Assembly: GCF_001625195.1 (NCBI RefSeq)
Contig: NC_054391.1
Coordinates: 6,645,157-6,709,156 of the forward strand
Direction of reading: 5' to 3'
Length of the DNA stretch: 64,000 nt
Origin: Drechmeria coniospora
Lineage: Eukaryota > Ascomycota > Sordariomycetes > Hypocreales > Ophiocordycipitaceae
The translations under genes were made by a program, and so were the position numbers. Below, one piece after another: positions 1 to 10,544 of the stretch (positions are counted from its first letter, which is position 1; every line of letters begins with the position of its first letter). The notes under the pieces were generated by a model that was not told where the DNA came from, made no database searches, and saw only the letters and a program-made list of their open reading frames with translations.

Positions 1-626
1 GCCGCTGCCGACGCCGACAGCCGGGCGCCTGCGAGCGGACGATACACGGTTACGTAGGGCCGGGCCCAGCCAGCACGGTCGGTCGCGTGGCTTGCGAGCG
101 AGGACCCTGGGCAGCGAGGAGGGAGAGGAGGGAGGGAGGTTCGGGCATTGGCTCGGGACCCTGGTACGATTTCATGATGAGGCGTGTGTGCGTTTATCGC
201 TTGTTCGGAGACGGCTGGGCCGATGGGTAGCGGCAGCATCCTCCTGCTCCGCTGCTGCTTGCTGTCCCGTAAGTCCTCTGTGAGACACCGGCCTGTTGTA
301 TCCAAAGGACCAACTGGTTCAGAATAATATTAGATGACGTTTCCCGCTGGCCCTTGGCCGTTCATTCATGACGTATCATGGCACCTGTACGGAGTATGCG
401 TCTATTGGCCCGGTACATGGACGAAAAACAGCGATCATGATGCAAGGCGATCGACGACGGCGCTCCCGGGGTGCGGCAAAATGATATCCATCAGCAGGCC
501 AGTCTCGCACGCTCGTCGGCCAAGCAAAGCAGGATGATGAAGAGAAGGGAATCGGAACGAAACAACGGTAGGCCTGGGCCGACATGGTGGTGGCAGGTCG
601 GTTTGCACAATGATATCCACCCTTCT
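1..626. other. Left-edge non-coding flank, no gene recognised
   Basis: GC-rich sequence downstream of the small acyl-protein gene on the minus strand. The open frames here are short, overlap on both strands and resemble no family I know. I see no promoter, RNA gene or repeat that I can support. Confidence 0.5.
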
Positions 627-1056
627 CTAGTCCCAGTTCCGAGCCTTGGCGGCATGGTCGGCATCCCGGGCGCGGCGGTCTGCCTCGCTCGCGTGCTTCA
701 GCATCTCGGCTGTCGACTGCTTCTTCTGCGCCGTGAGTTGGGATTGAAGCTTGCCACCTTTGCTCGCCGCCGTGGCCCTCGCCTGGAGAGCAACGAAGAA
801 GGGTAGGCGTCAGCGATGGAGGGGCGGGATGTGCGTTGGTTGCGGAGGGGGGACGAACCTCGGCCGCCTCGGCCGCCCTCTTCCTCGCGTCGTCTTGGCC
901 ACCGGAGCTGCCGGGACTTCCGGGGACGCCGCCCAGCGTCCGCGGGCCGGCTACAGTCTTGGGAACGGACGAGGTGGTCTTGGGCGTGGGTGTGGAGCCG
1001 AGGACGCGGCCGGGCGGGGAGCTGTCGCGGTCCTCCTTGCCGCAGATGTTACCCAT
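627..1056 (-). CDS. Small conserved fungal protein with N-terminal MGNICGK acylation motif
   Basis: Two exons on the minus strand, 1056-859 and 782-627, with a GTTCGT donor and CTCCAG acceptor, give 117 aa. The protein starts MGNICGK: Gly2 followed by a small residue pattern typical of N-myristoylation, with Cys5 available for palmitoylation, so membrane tethering is inferred. The middle is a Pro/Ser/Thr-rich linker (residues 8-55). The C-terminal half is an Ala/Lys/Arg/Glu-rich helix (DDARKRAAEAAE, then KKQSTAEMLKHASEADRRARDAD) ending in RNWD. I recall similar small MGNICGK proteins in other ascomycetes but know no function. The reading frame joins cleanly and the C-terminal helix continues across the intron, which supports the model. 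The product is predicted, not assigned. Confidence 0.72.
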
Positions 1057-1251
1057 CGTTTCGCGCGCCGTCTTCGGGGCGCAGAGGGGCGTGGTGAGGG
1101 CGGAGGGAGTGCAAGTGGACAGAGGGAGCAGTTCGTCGGTGCGTCGCGGCAGAAAGGAGATGATGCATGCGGGCGGCGAGTGCGAAACAAGGCGTTGATT
1201 TTGCCGTGCCGACGTCAAGCGGAAAGCGAGGCGGAGTATAAATTATCCAGC

Positions 1252-1297
<46 letters not shown>

Positions 1298-1332
1298 TCC
1301 TCCTCCTCCTCCTCCTCCTCCTGCTCCTCCAC
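1252..1332. repeat. CTG then CTC trinucleotide microsatellite
   Basis: About 14 CTG units run into about 9 CTC units, followed by CTGCTCCTC. It lies about 200 bp upstream of the start codon of the small acyl-protein gene (minus strand), so it may sit in its promoter or 5' leader. Confidence 0.9.
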
Positions 1333-2439
1333 CTCCGTTTCTTGGCAGACACAGCGGTCGACGGAGGGCACTCACGTAACTACCTAGTTGGACCCTAGCG
1401 AGCTCGGCGATGTCACCTACGCGTACGCGTCCCGTACTGGCAGAACACGAAGTATAGCCCGCGCGGTGGAGGTTGGTATGAGCAAGGATTGCTTGGAGTA
1501 CGGCAGAGCACATGTTCACACCCGCACCCACACTCGTACTTGTGGACGGAGGTTGTGTGCCGCTGTTTCGCGTCCATCTCTCGCCGGAAAAGGAAGCAAA
1601 GTACGGAGTGCTCCGTACAGCATTGTGATTCGGGCCCTCGAACCGATGACGAGGACGAGTGGCGTCTGTCCAGCGCGCGTGCCCTGGTGGCAAAAAATCC
1701 TTGCAGCCGGCGACGGGTCCTATGGTGATGCAACAAGGGCACTGCACTGTAAGGGCAAGGAAGCTTGTCAAGCGATCTCCAGAGTATCCGCGCACGTGCG
1801 AAGCAAATGGCATCGCCGACCAGCAACGAGCCTGTCGGATCGAGACGGCAGAGGGTAGAGAGAGTCGCGGTGGGAAATGGTTGCCGCCTTCCGTCTTCCG
1901 CCTTCCAAACACACGACGTCGCGGCGCCTCTACGAACTTGCCGACCAGATAGGTACGGGAGCGATATAGTGCTGCCGTTTATTAGGGGCACACGCCAAAA
2001 ATTCCCAGTTGCGCAGAGTGAACAAGTACGGAGACGCAGGCTGATAATAATAATACCTCCCATATATTATTATTTCCAGGCCCAGCGGTGCGGTAATACT
2101 CCGCCAGAGCCCAGCTGACCGGCCGCTGTGCCCTATATCCGCTCTGTGGGTGTAATGTTGCAGCACTGACACGAGCACTCCGAGCGGGACGACACCCACA
2201 CCACCGTGCCCACGACTAGGTGCCGCTGCTGCTGCTGCTGCTTCTGCGCTACCGCTGCCACTACGGCTCCTGTCCCCGCCCCAGCTATTGCTGCCGTAGC
2301 TATGGGGCACTGCTAAAGCTATGGGGCACTGCTGAAGCTACGGGGCACTGCTGAAGCTACGGCACCGGCTACTGCTCCAGCTGCGGCTCCTGCTGCGGCT
2401 CCTGCTGTGGCTCCTGCTATGGCTCCTGCTTAGACTAAC

Positions 2440-2740
2440 GCTGCTGCTAACGCTGCTGCTAAATACCAACGCTACCATCAACGCTACTGCCAACGCTACT
2501 GCCAACGCTACTGCCAACGCTACTTCCAACGCTACTTCCAACGCTACTGCCAACGGTACCATCAACGCTACTGCCAACGCTGCCGCCAACGCGACGGAGT
2601 ACTTCCAACGCGACGGAGTACTACCAATGCTACTGCCGCTGCTACTGCCAACGCTACGGCCGACGCTACGGCCAAAGGTCAACACTACGACAACCGCTGG
2701 GCCAACGCTACTGCCAGCGCTACTGTCAACACTACTGCCA
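2440..2740. repeat. 12-bp minisatellite with consensus AACGCTACTGCC
   Basis: Roughly twenty degenerate units of AACGCTACTGCC, with variants such as AACGCTACTTCC, AACGCTACCATC and GACGCTACGGCC. Shorter related repeats lie upstream: a 20-bp unit containing GCTATGGGGCACTGCTAAA at about 2300-2360 and GGCTCCTGCT units at 2380-2430. The array keeps a reading frame open on the minus strand that would encode an Ala/Val/Leu repeat; I treat that as a by-product of the repeat. Confidence 0.85.
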
Positions 2741-2800
2741 CTACGGAGCAAGTACCGTTGCTCCCTGTGCCAGCACATTCATGGAGGTCTCCGTACAGCC

Positions 2801-2935
2801 ACTGTTATTACTACTTGCCTCAACAATGCCGTCGCTACGGCGCATTTGTCGTGAGGCCAACCTCGCCACCACCTTGCTCACCATTTTTCTTCTACCTGAC
2901 GGATGAGAAAGTGCACGCGTTGGCAGACACATACA
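2801..2935 (+). repeat. Diverged direct repeat, copy A
   Basis: Shares an ordered series of words with copies B and C: TATTACTACTTGCCT, CAATGCC, GGCGCA, TGTCGTGAG, CTC.CCA and, further on, GCACGCGTTGGCAGACA. The copies are clearly related but differ at many C/T and A/G sites. Confidence 0.7.
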
Positions 2936-3496
2936 GTATTGTTCTCGGCAAAAGCATTAGAACATGGTGGGGTGGTTTTTATTGGTCAACTAGGCCAGCT
3001 TTTGTACCTTCTACCGAATTTCCATTAATTCTGCTTTCATGCGTTGTTTCTTGGAACCAACTTTGAGTTTTGATTCAAGTGCTCCGTACAACAGAACTAT
3101 TTCATTCAAGACACCCTATTAGCAAACACATACAACAGCCATAATTATCATTTCCCATTATATTTAAATTACAAGCACAACATACATACGCTGTGGAAGG
3201 ACATAAAAATAATGGGTTGATTCCAATAGATGCTTGAGGTGTAATTATTCATGTTTCGTGAGAGCTACATAGACTTGAGCTGTTTTTGCTACCCTATAGC
3301 TGCTTTGCCTGTTTCTGAGGGATTTTTGTTAAGCAATATCCAAGCTGAGCTGCTGATGACCCTTGTCGGTAGCTGGCCCACATTGAATATTTACCAAACG
3401 GCACTACAGTACGGAGTAATTAAAGTACATGTACTCCGTACTCCATACTTGGAAGTGTATTACAGGCATAAGGAAGTGTGCCTAATGCTCAGGTAC

Positions 3497-3650
3497 GGCT
3501 GCTGCTATTACTACTACTTGCCTCCATCAATGCCGATGCCGTAGCGCATGTGTCGTGAGATCAACCTCATCACCACCTGGCCCACCAGGCAGGCCTCGTA
3601 CTCAACGTACGAGCAAGTATGTAAGTACACGCACGTATTGGCAAACGTAC
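3497..3650 (+). repeat. Diverged direct repeat, copy B
   Basis: Aligns with copy A over CTATTACTACTACTTGCCTC, CAATGCCGATGCC, GCGCATGTGTCGTGAG and CACCACCTGGCCCACCA. It aligns with copy C over ACGAGCAAGT and CACGTATTGGCA. It follows the AT-rich island. Confidence 0.7.
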
Positions 3651-3719
3651 ACTTACTTACAGCAAACTCACGTGCACATGCAAGTGTAAGTACTTACTGA
3701 CTGACTGCACATGGAAAGC

Positions 3720-3870
3720 GGATGCTATTCCTACTTGCTGTGCCTCTACCAATGCCCTTGCTATGGCGCACGTGTCGTGAGGCCTGCCTCACCAACATGA
3801 CCATGAACATGCACGCCTTTTTCCCCCTACCGAATGTACGAGCAAGTGCACGTATTGGCAGACAAGCACG
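3720..3870 (+). repeat. Diverged direct repeat, copy C
   Basis: Shares TGCTATTCCTACTTGCTG, CCAATGCCCTTGCTATGGC, GCACGTGTCGTGAGGCC and ACGAGCAAGTGCACGTATTG with copies A and B. Together the three form a dispersed direct-repeat set spanning 1.1 kb. Confidence 0.7.
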
Positions 3871-5124
3871 ATGCAAGTGTGAGTGTACCTACTGCACGTG
3901 CACGTGTACGGAAGCGAGTCGTAGTCTGCTCACGCAACACAATGCTTCCTTGGTAGAGGACGAGTACAGCACGCCTAGAATGCGGCCACGGCGACGGTAC
4001 GAGCGTCGGCAGCGTGCATCATGACGTTTCTACCGTCCGCTGATCTGCACCCAGGTTGTCTGGTAATATCACATGAATCAGCGGGCGGGGTAACAGGTTA
4101 AATTACCTGCGAGGTACAATGTACGCTCCGCCAGCAGGTGGCCAGGCTGGCCTGCGTTGTACATGTACAGTCACCCTCCAGCGGCAAGGTAGACGCTTCG
4201 TAACTCGAGTAAGTGAGTGCTATATGTACCCGAATTCTATACCTCGGTTACTGGGAATAACCCTAACCGTACTTTCCCGGGTCTGCCATCTCCTTCCCTG
4301 ATTCCTTCCATTCTGATTCCACGCTGGAGCGGGGCTCGTGATGACGCCCTGTCATTGGCTGCCTCGAGCGGGGCGGGCCCAGAACCTGACAGGCGGCTTT
4401 TCCATCGTACCTGCCCCTCCGCCGCTGCGACCACTTTTTCCGAGCAACTGACTCTCGTCCATCAGGGTTCTCATCTAATCCTGCCTGCAGGAAGCAGCCA
4501 CCCACGGCGCAGCGCACCACAGCGCAGAGCACCACAACACCGCCCAGGCCTGCCATCGTGCGGCACCATCGTGCAGCACCATCACCATCGTGCAGCACCA
4601 TCTGCGCCGACCGCGATCCAGCTGCGATCCCTTGCCGCCGACCATCATCCTCTTCTTTTCTTGGCCTGTCCCGCTGTCTATATCTCCTCCTCGCTTCCTT
4701 CTCTTGCGTCCTGCCATCGCGTCGACGTCATTGTGCATCGCCAACGAGGAAGCATTCGCCTGGCCGTCCCATCACCGCTTGCTGGCCCTCGATCAGACAA
4801 AACGTCATCCCGTGTCCGCCGTCTGCCGCCCATCGTCTGCTGCGGTCATCAGCTGGCTGCTTTGCTGCGCCGCGCCACCGCCGTGTCCTGGATTGCCGAA
4901 CCAACGGTTCTCCCGTCGACGCCCCAAGCACGGCATCTGGTATTCGGCGGCTCCATCGGGATGAATTCCGTCTCCATCACGGCCGCAACTCCCACCCGTT
5001 AACTTCACCTTCGACACCCTTCTGTCACCTCGCCAGCATTGCCGAACGCTGCCTCGACGACCTGCATACCGGCCCGAGAAGAGGAGCACGTCTGTCGACT
5101 CGAAGACCTCACCTCGGCCTCGGC

Positions 5125-7420
5125 ATGAACGGACCGCACATGGCCTTCGCCGGCCACATGGCTCACCCTGGTGACCCGTCCAGCGATGACATGACGCCCA
5201 TGCCCCTCGATTTCGGCCTTCTCATGCCCTCGGATCCCAGACTCGCCTCGTTCGAATACGCTCACGGCAGCGCCAATCTGGGTCACCAACACATGCACCG
5301 GCCGGTGCTCGGCGACAAGATGCCAATCAGCAACTTGGCACATCATCAGCAGCTGCCGTCGGCCGGTCCCCGTCGCCCGCCTGCGCAGGCCCTTCTAAAC
5401 GGACGGCACATGGCGGCAAGCACGGTCCACTCGACGCACCCGCCGCCCATGGATCATGGTCAGTCCTACACGTGGGAGAACATCTTCAACGCTTCGGGCA
5501 TCGGTCACCCCCCATTCAACCCCGCCGCCTTTGCTTTCGGCAAGAATGACGCCGCCTCCGAGTGCGGCTCCGCATGCGAAGGCAGCTGCCCTAGCCAATG
5601 TGGCGATGCCGGCCATGGCGTCTGCTGCGACGATGACGACTGCCGAGGCCCCCAGATGTGTCTCGACGATGCCTGCCGCGGCGCCGACCAAGCTTGCACG
5701 GATGAAAGCTGCCTCACCGAGACCGTGCAGGGCAGCCAGCCCGAGGCAGGCCCCGCCATGACGGACATTGACAAGGAGGCCGCCGCCGCTCTGGCATCCT
5801 TTGGCGAGAACCCCCTGCTTGTCGTCCCCTCCGGCTACCTGCAGGCCTCACCCGTGGCCCCCCCCCCGCCTTCGAGGGACGGGCCCTTCCCGTACGCGAA
5901 CTTCCCCCCCATCATACCTTGCGGCAGTTTGTCGATGGAATCCATGTTCCCCAACAGCGCCGACGCCTTCCAAAACCAGCAATATCAAATGGCTTTCGAG
6001 TACGCCCTTGCCAACCACATCATGCAGTACCACGATCCGTCGCAGGGGCTCGCCCATGCAGGAAACTGCGTCGCCAATGATCCGAGCCAGCTGATATCCA
6101 GATGCACCTTGCCCAAGTTCCAACCCAACGACAATGCCGACCCCTATCTTGCCCAGCTTCAAGGAAGGCACGAGTGCGGCTTCCAGGTCCAGAGCCCCGA
6201 TTCCTTCGCCCACCACATTCTGCAGGAGCATCGGCATGCGCTCGTGGTGCCGCCGTCGCAGAACCCCCGGTTCCCGGACGCAGTCCAGAATCGCCCTCAC
6301 GCCAACTGTCGCTCGCCTCACCCGCGCGGCCAGCACACCGTCGGACAAGCTCATATCGGCCGTCATCTGGCCCATGGCAAGCCCTTCTCCCCGTCGCCTT
6401 CCCCCCTGGCGAGCATGTCCATGGGCTCCTCCTGGTCGACGGCAACCTCTTCATTGGCCACACCATCGCCGCATGCATCGGATACTGGCATTCCAGAGCC
6501 TAGCCCTGCGGGGGTGCCTCAGAGCACTCATCGCCCATTGACGCCCCAGGCTTCGCTGGCGGATGACCAGTTCGTCTGCCGCTGGCTGGCGCCAACCGGT
6601 GGTATTTGCGGGAGACGATTCGACGGCGACGAAGAGCTCCAGAAACATTGCAAAATCGATCACCTCAAGCAGCTCAAGAAGAGCCGAGGGGGCTTCCGAT
6701 GCGGCTGGGAGAACTGCGCCCGAGATACTTGCTTCACCCAGCGAAGCAAGGTGGAACGACATATGCAGGTCCACACAGGATGTGAGTACCGCTCCCTCGA
6801 CCGTCTGCTGCGCCGCTGCTTACCGTCATCCAGTCAAGCCTGTCCAATGCAGCATCTGCGGCGCCGCACTCTCGGCCAAGCAGGCTCTCGACCAGCACAT
6901 GAGGATCCACACGGGCGAGACGCCCTGGATCTGCAAGTATCCCGGCTGCGGTTGCGCATTCAAGCAGCAGAGCGCCTTGAGTACGTCGAGCCCGCCCCCC
7001 GTTTCCATCGCAAGCAGTATCGTTTGATTAACCAGCAGCTCTCCAGCCATGCATGAACGCACCCACTCAGGCGACAAGCCCCTCGAATGCGAGATATGCG
7101 GCAAGAGGTTTAGCGAGTCATCCAACCTGTCCAAGCATCGCAGGACGCACAACGTCAAGGGCATGCACGAGTGTCAGCTCTGCGGCAAAGACTTTCACAG
7201 GCTCGACCAGCTCCGACGGCACATGGGCTCCAACCATAGGGACCGGCCCGCCGAGGTTGACGCCATCCTCAGCAAGGCCATGAACAGGCTCCCCGGGGCG
7301 AGAAAGGTGTCAAAGATGCCTCGGAAAGTTGTCAAGAAGGGGGAGTCCGAATATATCACCGCCAAGACGCTGGAGCTGATGGAAGACGACTTGCCCATCC
7401 TTGTCCTTGGCCCAGAGTGA
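5125..7420 (+). CDS. zafA-like: C2H2 zinc-finger regulator, Zap1/ZafA-like (zinc homeostasis)
   Basis: Exons 5125-6781, 6834-6980 and 7047-7420 (GTGAGT..CAG and GTACGT..CAG introns) encode 725 aa. Both introns fall inside the finger array, and splicing restores the linkers HTGFKP and SALTMHERTH. A Cys-rich acidic block lies at about residues 144-205 (ECGSACEGSC, CCDDDDC, CTDESC). Six fingers follow from about residue 485: two atypical paired N-terminal fingers (FVCRW...HCKIDH; FRCGWENC...HMQVH), then four classical ones, three of which match the TFIIIA pattern with TGE/SGDKP linkers. The Cys-rich activation region plus C-terminal finger cluster is the layout of zinc-sensing Zap1/ZafA, which activates zinc transporter genes in low zinc. 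The start is the first Met giving a folded-looking N-terminus (MNGPHMAFAGHM); the frame stays open upstream to about 4558, so a longer form is possible. Another C2H2 regulator cannot be excluded. Confidence 0.75.
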
Positions 7421-8151
7421 GTCTTGATACGAAGGCGAGCAAAAAGCACACCGCTGGGAGCGCATGGATGTGAACGTCTCACTTGGGATGAGTCACGGCA
7501 GCAGGTGGAGTATACATATGCATCATATACATCATGTTCGTAATATACTTAAATAATGGTTGGTTGGGGGGTTTTGGTGGATCGGCGTTGAGGGAAACCG
7601 GAGGCCCAAGGAGGATGATTTCGGCGGCATGGGTGGGAAGCGCGCTGATTCTCCGTCGGAAGCGACTCGGCATGACGGCTTTTATACCCGGATATCATGT
7701 ACATTACGATATTTTTTTTGTCTTTTTCGGCAGCAACAAAATGGCTGGCATGAGATATACCAGTAGTAGATGAGCATAAATAAAAAAAGGCAATCGCATC
7801 ATGTTAGCAGCCATGTCCACAGTCGATGAATGTCCACTGACTGTCGTGTAAAGATGGATGGAATGCCCATTCCTGTGCGTGGGAACTGAATGAGCTCAGG
7901 CAGTGCGAGTTTGGAGAGCGAGAGATTTGATCATGACCTCGTTTTAATTTTTAGAGTGCTGATCTACGGATAGCGGCCGTCATGGACCACCACCCCGCCT
8001 CTCGCAGAACGAGGCTCTAGCCGGGAAATAAGTACAAATCAGACGGAGATCCCACGAGCCATGCGATGAAAATCCGAGGCCTTGTGTTCATAGAAAACGC
8101 ACGCCGCGCCCCAATTCCCATTCCTCCTACCCAGAGAAGTACAGCATCCGC
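7421..8151. other. Convergent 3' spacer, no gene
   Basis: Lies between the 3' ends of the zinc regulator (+) and RPL35 (-). It contains T-rich and A-rich tracts (for example at 7708-7726 and 7780-7787) suitable for polyadenylation of both genes. I see nothing else. Confidence 0.5.
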
Positions 8152-8969
8152 TTAGGCCTGCAAGGAACTTGGTCAGCACCGATGTCGACGGCATGGATTC
8201 AGGGTAGGGGCGAAATCTAATTGTACCTTGATGGCATACTTCCGTTGGGGGAAGTGCGTGTTGCGCTTCTTCGTCTTCTCCAGCATGCGAGCCTTGTCCT
8301 CGGGTGACAAGCGGCGGCGGATGGCGCGGGTCTGCTTGGGGCGGAGGTCGAGAGGGGCGTACTTCTTGTTCTTGTAGAAGAGACGGAGCTGAGAGCGTTG
8401 CTTGGCGTTGATGACGGTCAGGACACGGGCGATGGACTTTCGCAGGTCGTGGCTGTCGATGATCCCCGTCAGCGGTTGCATCTTCCCCCCGGTTCGTCGG
8501 GCAGCCGTCATCTGGACTCGAGTGGCCGATGAAGGGCCGTATCGATAGGGAAGGAATGCTCACATCTTGTTGAGTTTGCTGCCCGAAGAAGTGACCTTCT
8601 GGATGCGGAGCTGACCGAGCTCAGTCTTGAGCTCAGCGAGCTGCTTCGTCAAGTCCTCCTTGCTCTTGTCCCACAGCTGGACGGCCTTAACTTTGCCCGA
8701 CGACTAGAAGGACGGAAAGCCAAGTCAGCGATATGCTCTTCCTCCGTACGCAGGCAGACTAGTCTCGTAGCGGCACATGTGCGAGCGGGTTGTTCAACAG
8801 CCGTTCGTCGGCCGGCGCTTTTTGACGTATCCGGTGCGTAATTGACGATCGATCTCGAGCGAGGGCGAGTGTGGCCGATTTCGAGCCGGGCCGACGGGTA
8901 GGACGAATGCTGGAAGACAGGTGCGCATCGAGGCATGGGGGGAGGGAGTGGACAGTATAGACTCACCAT
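8152..8969 (-). CDS. rpl35: 60S ribosomal protein L35 (uL29)
   Basis: Four exons on the minus strand: 8969-8967, 8703-8564, 8452-8227 and 8157-8152, giving 124 aa. Exon 1 is only the start codon (ATG|GTGAGT) and exon 4 only GCC-TAA, so the protein reads M-SSGKVKAVQLW ... KYAIK-A. The conserved uL29 core is complete: KEDLTKQLAELKTELGQLR, HDLRKSIARVLTVINAKQR and KYAPLDLRPKQTRAIRRRL. uL29 sits near the exit of the 60S polypeptide tunnel and helps dock SRP and nascent-chain factors. All splice sites are GT-AG and the frame closes exactly. The 263-bp first intron is long for this window, as is common in fungal ribosomal protein genes. The gene diverges from GOS1 with 474 bp between start codons. 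Confidence 0.96.
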
Positions 8970-9443
8970 CTTGATGGTCTTCGATGGGGGTGATGTGCGA
9001 AGTGTGTCGACGAGTGCGCAAGTGAGACCGTGACCGTCGGTAACGCGATGGATCGTAGTAGGCCTTCAAAGAATTTAGGTGGAGGGTTTGCCGAGACGGT
9101 GAAATTTTGCCCTAGGGTTTCGTTGTGTGCGCGCGCTTCTTGATTTTTCCCGTCCTTGATTGGTATCCGAGGGGCGAAATAAATGGGGATAATGCAAGAT
9201 CACGTGCGCGGGCTCGTGCGAAGACTGTTGACGCTACGCTGGGGCGGTGGGGATATTCTGCCGCGCCAAGGTGGTACCTACCGGGTAAAGTGCCACCTAG
9301 GCCCGGATCTGGATGTACACATGCACGTATTACTTACTCGCTCCTATATGCATACAATACACATGGCCTAACTCGGGAGCTCGGACGCAACAGCTCTTCC
9401 TGAACCTCGTCACAACCATCTCTGTCACATCCAGGCCGAAGGC
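8970..9443. promoter_or_regulatory. Divergent promoter region between RPL35 and GOS1
   Basis: 474 bp separate the two start codons, so both genes must start from here. On the RPL35 strand, 9120-9110 reads AAACCCTAGGG, a telobox-like word (AAACCCTA) associated with ribosomal protein promoters in several eukaryotes. I see no convincing TATA box. Confidence 0.4.
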
Positions 9444-10272
9444 ATGTCTGCACAATCAGGAAGCGGAGGCTGGGTTCAGCTGCGGCAGCAGGCGAGGACT
9501 CTGGAGTCGCAGGTACGTAGCGGCAGCTCGTTGAACGGCTCATCCGGTTGGCGACATGCGACGTCGCCATGGCTGCTAACGCGGGATGCACAGACGGAAA
9601 GCCTCTTTCATACGTATTCTCAGTTCTCTACTGCCGCGACGATCCCACCGAAACCAACGGAGGAGGAGCGTGAGACGGAAGGCAAGATCGATGAGTTGCT
9701 GGAAAAGGTTGGTGGACGGCGCCCCGCGTGAGCTCGCCGGAGGCGACGCGGCTAACAGGCAGTCTCAGAGAGAATCCGTCATTGAACAGCTCGCACGGCT
9801 CCTCGACTCGGAGGCGTCGCTCACGTCGTCTGCCCTCAAGCAAAACAATCTCTCGCTGCTGCGGGAGAAGCTCTCCTCCCACAAGCGCGACGTCGGCCGG
9901 CTGCGCAGCACCCTCCAGCACGCCCGCAGCAGGGCCAACCTCCTGACCAACGTGCAGTCCGACATTGACCAGTACCGGGCCAACAACCCCGAGGCGGCCG
10001 AGGCCGAGTACATGATTGGCGAGCGCAACCGCATCGACAACAGCCACAACATGACGGACAGCGTGCTGAGCCAGGCGTACGCCGTCAACGACAGCTTCGG
10101 CCTGCAGAGGGAGACGCTGGCCAACATCAACCGGCGCATCACCATGGCTGCGAGCCAGGTGCCGGGCATCAACTCGCTCATCAACAGGATATCAGCCAAG
10201 AAGCGCAGAGACGGCATCATCATGGGCTGCTTCATCGCCGCTTGCTTCGTCCTGTTCTTTATGCTGTCATGA
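9444..10272 (+). CDS. gos1: Golgi Qb-SNARE Gos1 (GOS28)
   Basis: Exons 9444-9512, 9594-9707 and 9769-10272 give 228 aa. The third acceptor could also be at 9762, adding Ser-Gln. The N-terminus (GWVQLRQQARTLESQ, TESLFHTYSQF) is the Gos1 Habc region. Next come LDSEASLTSSALKQNN and a long heptad-rich SNARE helix (RIDNSHNMTDSVLSQAYAV), then a C-terminal hydrophobic anchor of about 18 residues (GIIMGCFIAACFVLFFML) ending one residue from the stop. This is a tail-anchored SNARE acting in ER-Golgi and intra-Golgi fusion. Length and layout match the family. It shares its promoter region with RPL35, and a GGAAA microsatellite begins about 25 bp after the stop. Confidence 0.95.
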
Positions 10273-10296
10273 GTCGAGCTGCGGTGCGGGACTGGG

Positions 10297-10362
10297 AGGG
10301 AAAGGAAAGGAAAGGAAAGGAAAGGAAAGGAAAGGAAAAGAAAGGAAAGGAAAGGGAAGGGA
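10297..10362. repeat. (GGAAA)n pentanucleotide microsatellite
   Basis: About 12 units of GGAAA with one AAAAG interruption, starting about 25 bp after the GOS1 stop codon. It lies in the 272-bp convergent spacer before the ATP10 3' end, so it probably sits in the GOS1 3' UTR. Confidence 0.95.
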
Positions 10363-10544
10363 CGGGGAGGCAAAGCAAGGGAAGGGTAAGCGAGGGGGGG
10401 GGTCAAGGTCTGTGCTTCAGCCGCATATGCAACGGCGTTTATAGCGAGGTATCGGTGTTCTATTTATTGTTTGTCGTATTTTACAGCTATGAACAGGTTT
10501 TCGTCGGTTTCATCACGGTCCTCGAAGCATGTCATGGGGTGGGT

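Larger units (their letters stand above)
1057..5124. other. Gene-poor interval with repeats, upstream of the zinc regulator
   Basis: Four kilobases without a recognisable gene. It holds a CTG/CTC microsatellite (about 1252-1332), a 12-bp minisatellite (about 2440-2740), three diverged direct repeats (2801-2935, 3497-3650, 3720-3870) and an AT-rich island (about 2940-3480). The last 600 bases are pyrimidine-rich and open in the frame of the downstream regulator; they are probably its promoter and 5' leader. A CAAGGT word at 4185-4190 resembles the core reported for ZafA-type sites, but one hexamer is weak evidence. Confidence 0.5.

Noticed and set aside
2338..2778. 146-codon minus-strand frame of Ala/Val and Ser/Arg repeats
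   Set aside because: Generated by the 12-bp minisatellite, whose unit length keeps any frame open; no unique sequence or conserved domain.
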